NCBI GenBank assembly: GCA_026182355.1 | Contig: JAPFBL010000558.1 | Coordinates: 124,001-188,000 of the forward strand | Length of the DNA: 64,000 bases | Direction: 5' to 3' | From: Hermatobates lingyangjiaoensis | Lineage: Eukaryota > Arthropoda > Insecta > Hemiptera > Hermatobatidae | Shown here: in pieces, positions 58,286-64,000 of the stretch | Layout: every line of letters starts with the position of its first letter | Position numbering within the stretch: the first letter of the stretch is position 1 | Notes under the pieces: model-generated | The model's database searches: none | What the model saw: only the letters and a program-made list of their open reading frames with translations | Told to the model about the DNA's origin: nothing | Program-made: the position numbers and the translations under genes

Positions 58286-60599
58286 ATTTGAACTGTTCAA
58301 GAGAATATTAATTATTAAAGAAAGCTAGTCTCATCCACATAGAACATTAATTACCAAGGAATACAACATTTATTCAGATTTGTATATCCCTTAGCATTTA
58401 CATTTTCCCTAAAATGCAACAATCTAACTGTTGTTTGATAATAACATAGAACATAGGTTTCAATTAGGTCACTAGTGCTAAGCAACGTTGGGCTGGCTAG
58501 AAGTTGGATGTGTGACATCTTGCGCTGTTCTACTCGTAATATGTGCTAAATGATAAAGAAGCCACACTTTTTTTTACCATTGATACTATATAAGATGTAG
58601 AGCCAATAAATGAGAAAGTTGGATAAACTCACCTTGATTGCTTGTGGTCTACAATAACTTAAAAAAATACTGAATTGACAAAAATATGCCTGATTGAAAA
58701 TATTTTAAAACTTATGGCGTTAGTTGCCCTAGTTAGTGATACGTATAATTTAAACAAAGACAACCTTGCGTGAGATGCAACACGACTTTCATTTTAATTA
58801 TAAACAGTGTGGATTTGTCAGGGTAGCACTACTTCTATATCGAAAGTGATATTGATGCCTTTGCTACTTATTACTTACCAAACAAGCCAGAAAACAGATA
58901 TTTTAATGAAAATTTGTGTGATCAGGTTTTTAGCAAAACAAATCAAAACCGGATTTTTCTCATACGGCTAAAAAAGTTCAATATTTGTAGAGAGTATGTT
59001 GTTTTGTCATTATATGCACACATTTTGTTTTAAATGAGAACTTAGCTAGTACTATAGTAATTTTAATAAGAATGGTACATACAGATTTTTAAGAAATCAC
59101 AAAAACAAATTTTCATAAAAAGTATATTCATAAAATAGTTTATCATTTTTCCTGAACTGTTTCTTTCTTGTCACAGCTAACATAAACTTAAATTTAAAAT
59201 TTAATTATCATAAATGTTTTCGGTTTTTGAGATATCTTTCTCATACATATATAAACACACAGACGGACCAATTTACAAAACTTATTGGACCCAAGGGACA
59301 TCGAAAAGTGTATTTCTGTTAAAAACTCGATTTTCATATTTTGACCGAAATACAGTACTCTTAATTATATTTATTTATATACATTTGGAGAATAAATGAA
59401 AGTAAAAAAACACATGACCTGTTGATAGGTGATGTTTGCGTAGCGTTAAACACTTAACACTGAATGATTGATGGCTTGTTTGTTTACAGTTTACCTGGAG
59501 CCAATAGCCCAAGCCAATTATCCTCTCCCAACAACACCCGATCAAATAGCTCCTGACATAAACACTCTGATAAACCTTGCCTTATTATTCAACAGCACCT
59601 ATCAACATATTTCATGTTCAAAGTTTTCTTGACTATACTATGATCCTGTCAATTATTTATTGAATCCATTAATAAATATAATTTATTTGATTTAAAGAAA
59701 AATATAAAAAAAAATGTTTATTTTCATTTCGAGAAAATATTAAACTGTTGAATAATATGGAAATTAAAATAGATATTATTTCAATTTATTATCAGCATTG
59801 ACAAACTTAGCAAACTATTAAGTGAAACTTAAATGCAGATAAATAATGCTGTAATTTATAAAAATAGCTGTTTAATTTTTATTTAGTGGTAACTATTGAA
59901 ATCAGCAAGGTAACTGAGTCAGTTTGCATATACAATAGTTTTCCCAAGACACCAAATTTGTGTAGGAGGGATTTAATTTTGGGACAAATATTCCTGTTTA
60001 TGTTCAGTGTGAAGAAATATAGAAAAATATATAATATATTATTTAGAAGCGTGAATACAAGTAAAATGGAAACTGCCCCGCACTACTTCAATATACCTGC
60101 ATTGTTAACCTCTTCTTCTGTTTTAATGTATTATAGTTGTTTTGGAACTACCTGCACTTAATTCTTTCTAATTGTAGAATAGAGTGTAATTCTTTAATAG
60201 GCACAGTGCACTTATTTTGCCTACTATACTAGTAATTTATACCTTTCTATTTGTACTTTTATAGAAATAAAACACGTTATTTAAAAAGAATTTTTGAAAT
60301 TTAATTACACCAACCTGTAAGTAGATGGCTTAGATTTTTGTCTATATTGTGAAAAAAAAACGGCCGAAATTTTATAATTAAGATGTCACCACTGATAAGA
60401 AATTTGGTTTGCATATTCTGAAAAATTCGTGCGTTTTAATCATCATACGGTTCTAGTAAGTGAACAATTCTAAATGCCATATTAGTGATTAAGAAATTAA
60501 TAGGTATAGAACAGTAGGCGTCAAGTTTTTTGAGGAAATGAAAACGGGGAAACCAGTTCTTCGTGCTTGTACAACTTCTTGAAGTTGTAAGACACAACT
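58286..60599. other. No gene recognised
   Basis: AT-rich. 59210-59300 contains an ATATAAACACACAGACGGAC-type motif that may be the end of another MITE family. Confidence 0.45.
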
Positions 60600-60930
60600 T
60601 ATAAGTGTACTCCCATACTTATAAGGCTTTCTCCTTTTAGTGTTATTCTAGGGACAGAAATTGTGGCTCATTTATTATTAGGCACACATTGTACTAATGG
60701 ACGATCCACATGACCTATTGATTTTACATTGGGGGTCTTAAATTTTGCCTAACTCAAGTGTGTTTAGAGTAGGAATCTTTAATAAGTACTTGCCACCTTA
60801 CAGGCCGACATGCTCAGATTTATTCACCTCCCACGTATATAAATCGAGGGCCATGTGGGTATCAAACCCCAGACCTACTAGTTCAGAGGTGAATACATAA
60901 CCACTGAACTAAGGCTCCCAGGTGTCTTGA
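60600..60930 (-). repeat. tRNA-derived SINE copy
   Basis: Minus strand with box B GGTTTGATACCCAC and box A-like TTAGTTCAGTGGTTATG; the tail shares ~90 bp with 61285-61380. Confidence 0.75.
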
Positions 60931-61284
60931 AATAGTGTGGAACAGTATTCTCTCTTGTAGACAAGTACTTTTTCAATCACTTCAATAGGTCGTACTCCCA
61001 GTGTATACAGTACCACCAAACCATATAAGCATAGCCAATGACATCTTGAAGAGTTCTATGTGAAGGGCTCTTTGTATGTGTTTATAAGTCTGTAAAAGCT
61101 ATAAGAGGTAAATATACAGTACATTGCCATTAAACATTCAGATTAAAATAATTCAAAAACAAAATGACTTCATAGAAAATATGAAAACACATAATCGATT
61201 ATCATTTTTCTTTTCCATAAAATTTTTTCTGTGAAATCTTTTAAACACTGGAAATTTTAAAAACTATAAACATGTTTCTGTTTT
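60931..61284. other. No recognisable feature
   Basis: AT-rich. Confidence 0.5.
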
Positions 61285-61490
61285 AAATCCCCACTCTTAT
61301 AGGCTTCCACTTTTAGTGCTGTCCTAGGAATGGAATGTGTGGCTTATTTTTTATTTAACACCCATTTTAGTAATGGTTGAACATTTGAAGTCCTAAATTT
61401 CACCAATCTCAAGTGTATTTACAGTACAGATCTTTAAGGAGCACCTGATATCGTACAGGCACGGGACCAATGGCTTAACTGTAAACACGT
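61285..61490 (-). repeat. SINE tail, 5' truncated
   Basis: Matches the tail half of the copy at 60600-60930 and 45740-45770; tRNA head absent. Confidence 0.65.
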
Positions 61491-61748
61491 AAAATTATTG
61501 TTATAGTTGCTTAAATTTTGACATTCTCCTACCAATAATACAGATATTTTTAATGGGAGTATTTCATAACCATTTTAATTCAACATAATGTCATTATTGT
61601 TAGTGCCAAATTATATATTAGTAACAGTTAATGAAGTATCCTCGTCCTTGATCTTACAATGGACCTAAAGGTACAAGCTCTTCAGGTCCATCTAATATAA
61701 ATAAACAACTTGAGTGAAATTACACTATTCAATAACAAAAAATAAAAA
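61491..61748. other. No recognisable feature
   Basis: AT-rich; short inverted stretch around 61655-61690 (GGACCTAAAGGTACAAGC...AGGTCC). Confidence 0.45.
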
Positions 61749-62093
61749 TCTCTATATATAAAGTTCGAGAGTTTGTCTGTTTGTTTATTTGTGCAGCCAT
61801 TTTCCGTGGTGATAGAGACCTGAAATTAAATATATATTATTTATTAACTGAATAATGTTAAATAAAATAAAATTATCACTATATTTCAAAAATTGGAACC
61901 AAGATAGCAAGTGTCTTGCGTGCTCACCGATGACATTAGTGGAAATAAATAAAAAATAAATGTAACAAAAAAAATTTTTGAATTTAAAATTTCAATAATA
62001 TAAACATTGGTAATAAAATAAAGGCATGGAGCCAGAGTAGCCCAGAGCCTTGTGTGCTCGCCGATGACAGTAGTGCAAATGTATTATATTATT

Positions 62094-62161
<68 letters not shown>

Positions 62162-62628
62162 GACTACTACATTAGAGGTTCAAATGAATATTTTAGAAAC
62201 AAACTTGAACACAACTGTCAAATAAAATATGAATGTTTTAAGGTAATATTATAAAGATACATTCCTTTCATTAATGTTATTTTATGTTAGGTAAATAAAT
62301 TGAATATTTCAATTTACAAGTTTTGTTTGCTTTAAATATATTCCATTGTGTTTATAACTTGAAACGATGTTTTATTTATTTATATGATAAAATAAATGAT
62401 TCTTTTTACTTTTAAATGATGTTTGTTTTTGCTAAATATATTTACTGTTTATATATCTTGAATCATGTTAAGAATACTACATCAAAAGCTTGGGCCATAT
62501 AAGAATCTGATTCTGTGCCTTAATAACAAGAAACAACGATTAAAATCATCCCTGTCAATCATGTTCAGTGATTTAATTTCAATAATTATTGTTATAATTT
62601 CTGAGTGCACGGGTCACGGGTAGTCTAG
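61749..62628 (+). mobile_element. Non-autonomous Helitron, ~880 bp
   Basis: Starts TCTCTATATATAAAG with the GTTTGTCTGTTTGTTT stretch typical of Helitron 5' ends, and ends GTGCACGGGTCACGGGTAGT then CTAG at 62625-62628. It stands between A (61748) and T (62629), the rolling-circle target. The expected 3' hairpin is degenerate. Inside, 61905-61960 and 62038-62080 share CGATGACA-type sequence. No RepHel gene; a helicase relic lies at 20.1-20.9 kb. Confidence 0.75.
62099..62158. repeat. (TA)n microsatellite inside the Helitron
   Basis: Thirty TA units. Confidence 0.95.
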
Positions 62629-62890
62629 TAATATATATTCTCTAGTACACTGCAAGGACTGGATTTATGAAGTTAGTTAAAAGTTTCGGCAATTTAACGG
62701 TTAGAGTTTTTGATAAGATAGGACAAGTGTTTGGGAGGAGGAACAAATAATTTTCCGGTAGCAGTGCTAACCATCTTAATTTCCAGAAGGTCAGGTTCCT
62801 CATTATTTCAATTTTTCAAGTGGTTGTGAAAAATGGATTTTTTATTTAATTATGAAATAAATAACTGCAATGTTATACAACTAAATAAAT
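62629..62890. other. No recognisable feature
   Basis: AT-rich. Confidence 0.5.
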
Positions 62891-63290
62891 AAACTAAAGT
62901 TTATCAGAACTCGGTCAGTTCTTCAGGTTTAAATTAAACTTTCATTGCCAACGTTTCAGTTTTTATTTAAAACCTTTTTCATAGGCAGAAGTATAAATTT
63001 TGAAACAGAAAAACTAAGTATTATAATACAAATTATTTTACAAAGAAAAATAAGTCTGTGGATTTCAACAACAATTGTAGTTTTCCAAAACTGTAGTTCA
63101 ACAAAAACTTCGTAATTTTTTTTTGTAAAATAATTTGTAATGTAATACTTAGTTTTTTTGTTTCCAAATTTATACTTCTGCCTATGAAAAAGGTTTTAAA
63201 TAAAAACCGAAACGTTGGCAATGAGAGTTTAATTTGAACCTGAAGAACTGACCGAGTCCCGATAAACTTTATTTTTGTTTCTATTCCACG
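62891..63290. repeat. PLE pLTR long inverted pair (AACGTT family)
   Basis: Arms 62891-63045 and 63123-63280 are inverted over ~150 bp, with ~80 bp between. Each carries CTATGAAAAAGG, a stem, GAAACGTTGGC, with the CTGANGA box changed to CTATGAA. Confidence 0.8.
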
Positions 63291-63904
63291 GTCATTACTT
63301 TTATCAATATGTAATGTTTATATACATATTTTAAAGACATTTTGAACAGATAAGTATTTGCCCATTAAATACAATAAGACAGATTTAAGCTTAAAGTTTC
63401 ATTAAACTCATAAACCTTACGAGTGGTAAACTGGTGGAAATTATAAATTACGTGTAATATGAAAGAATTTTTATCTGAGTCAAAATAGTGAATACATTTG
63501 ACTAGCTGTTTATTAGAATTGGAATTAAAAAGGTTTCTGTTTGATACTGCTTTTAATGTATTTTTTTTATAAGTTTTCCAATTATATTGGCAAATGATCT
63601 GCCAGCAATGCACATATAAAAACTGTGGGAGTTATCGCATAATACTTTGTATGCTTCACTATGTCACAAGGGTTTACAGTTAACTACTTTGGTGTTTAAT
63701 AAGAGATATTTAAAATCTTTATTCAGCTCTAAAAGTGAGTCAGTTCACTTAATCATGTAACAAACTTTCAAGTGGTATTTGCGAAAGTTTTTTCATCGGT
63801 ATTGTCGTTGTCACAGTTTATTACTAGTTTAAAAGTCATTTTAGCCAACGCAGCTTTGAAAATTATGTGATTTTTGTTTGTAAATGTAGTTAAATTTTCA
63901 TAAA
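63291..63904. other. No gene recognised
   Basis: AT-rich. Confidence 0.5.
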
Positions 63905-64000
63905 CACTTTTTCTTCTTCTTGGAGTTTGGTCAGAGTTAATTTACGGAATTACCTTTTCGCCAACGTTTCGTCTTTGTTTTATGATATCCTCAGGGCTAT
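63905..64000 (-). repeat. PLE pLTR at window edge (AACGTT, second family)
   Basis: Same family as 29500-29672 (CACTTTTTCTTCTTCTTGGA, GAGTTTGGTCAG). Continues beyond the window. Confidence 0.75.
63961..63994 (-). ncRNA. Hammerhead-like core (AACGTT family)
   Basis: CTGAGGA at 63994-63988, poorly paired stem II, GAAA, palindrome AACGTT, then GGC. Confidence 0.55.

Overview
The window is AT-rich invertebrate nuclear DNA, with long (TA)n tracts, (AG)n, (CA)n and decayed transposons in many states of ruin. Abundant Penelope-like retroelements (PLEs), tRNA-derived SINEs, Helitron, hAT and LINE debris fit an arthropod; a chelicerate such as a horseshoe crab is a low-confidence guess. There is no prokaryotic gene organisation, and no complete gene.

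Host coding sequence: two minus-strand exon-like blocks (3823-4021 and 2108-2237) have good splice sites, and their codon phases match exactly, so they look like consecutive exons of one gene that I could not name. Each has a decayed partial duplicate close by (3706-3795 and 1013-1045). Everything else that codes is transposon-derived.

Layout. 0-5 kb: end of an unclassified DNA repeat, a SINE, the host exons. 5-12 kb: AT-rich DNA, an R1-like LINE 3' end (8.6-9.3 kb), a PLE leader plus N-terminal fragment (10.4-11.8 kb). 14-24 kb: a PLE graveyard with palindromic PLE terminal repeats, a Helitron helicase pseudogene (20.1-20.9 kb) and a 31-bp minisatellite (23.6 kb). 26-31 kb: a non-autonomous hAT inside a minisatellite, chimeric PLE termini. 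31-36.5 kb: the densest PLE cluster, including a nearly intact reverse transcriptase/GIY-YIG gene with one nonsense codon and a copy framed by 267-bp inverted repeats. 36.6-47 kb: mostly featureless DNA with a hAT zinc-finger remnant and a SINE with a perfect 10-bp target duplication. 47-58 kb: a tandemly duplicated DNA repeat and its inverted copy, more PLE and LINE debris, a TA-flanked MITE. 58-64 kb: SINEs, a Helitron with intact ends, two PLE terminal repeats.

The most striking system is the set of PLE terminal repeats (pLTRs). About ten unrelated sequence families each carry the same hammerhead-like skeleton: CTGANGA, a short stem II, GAAA, and then in most families a short palindrome (AACGTT, AGATCT, AATATT, AAATTT, AATT, AGCT, AGGCCT, ACCGGT). 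The palindrome changes between families but self-complementarity is kept, as expected for small hammerheads that pair stem III in trans as dimers. The pLTRs mostly occur as inverted pairs abutting (TA)n, and several end inside the PLE N-terminal coding motif exactly where its codons run into (TA)n.
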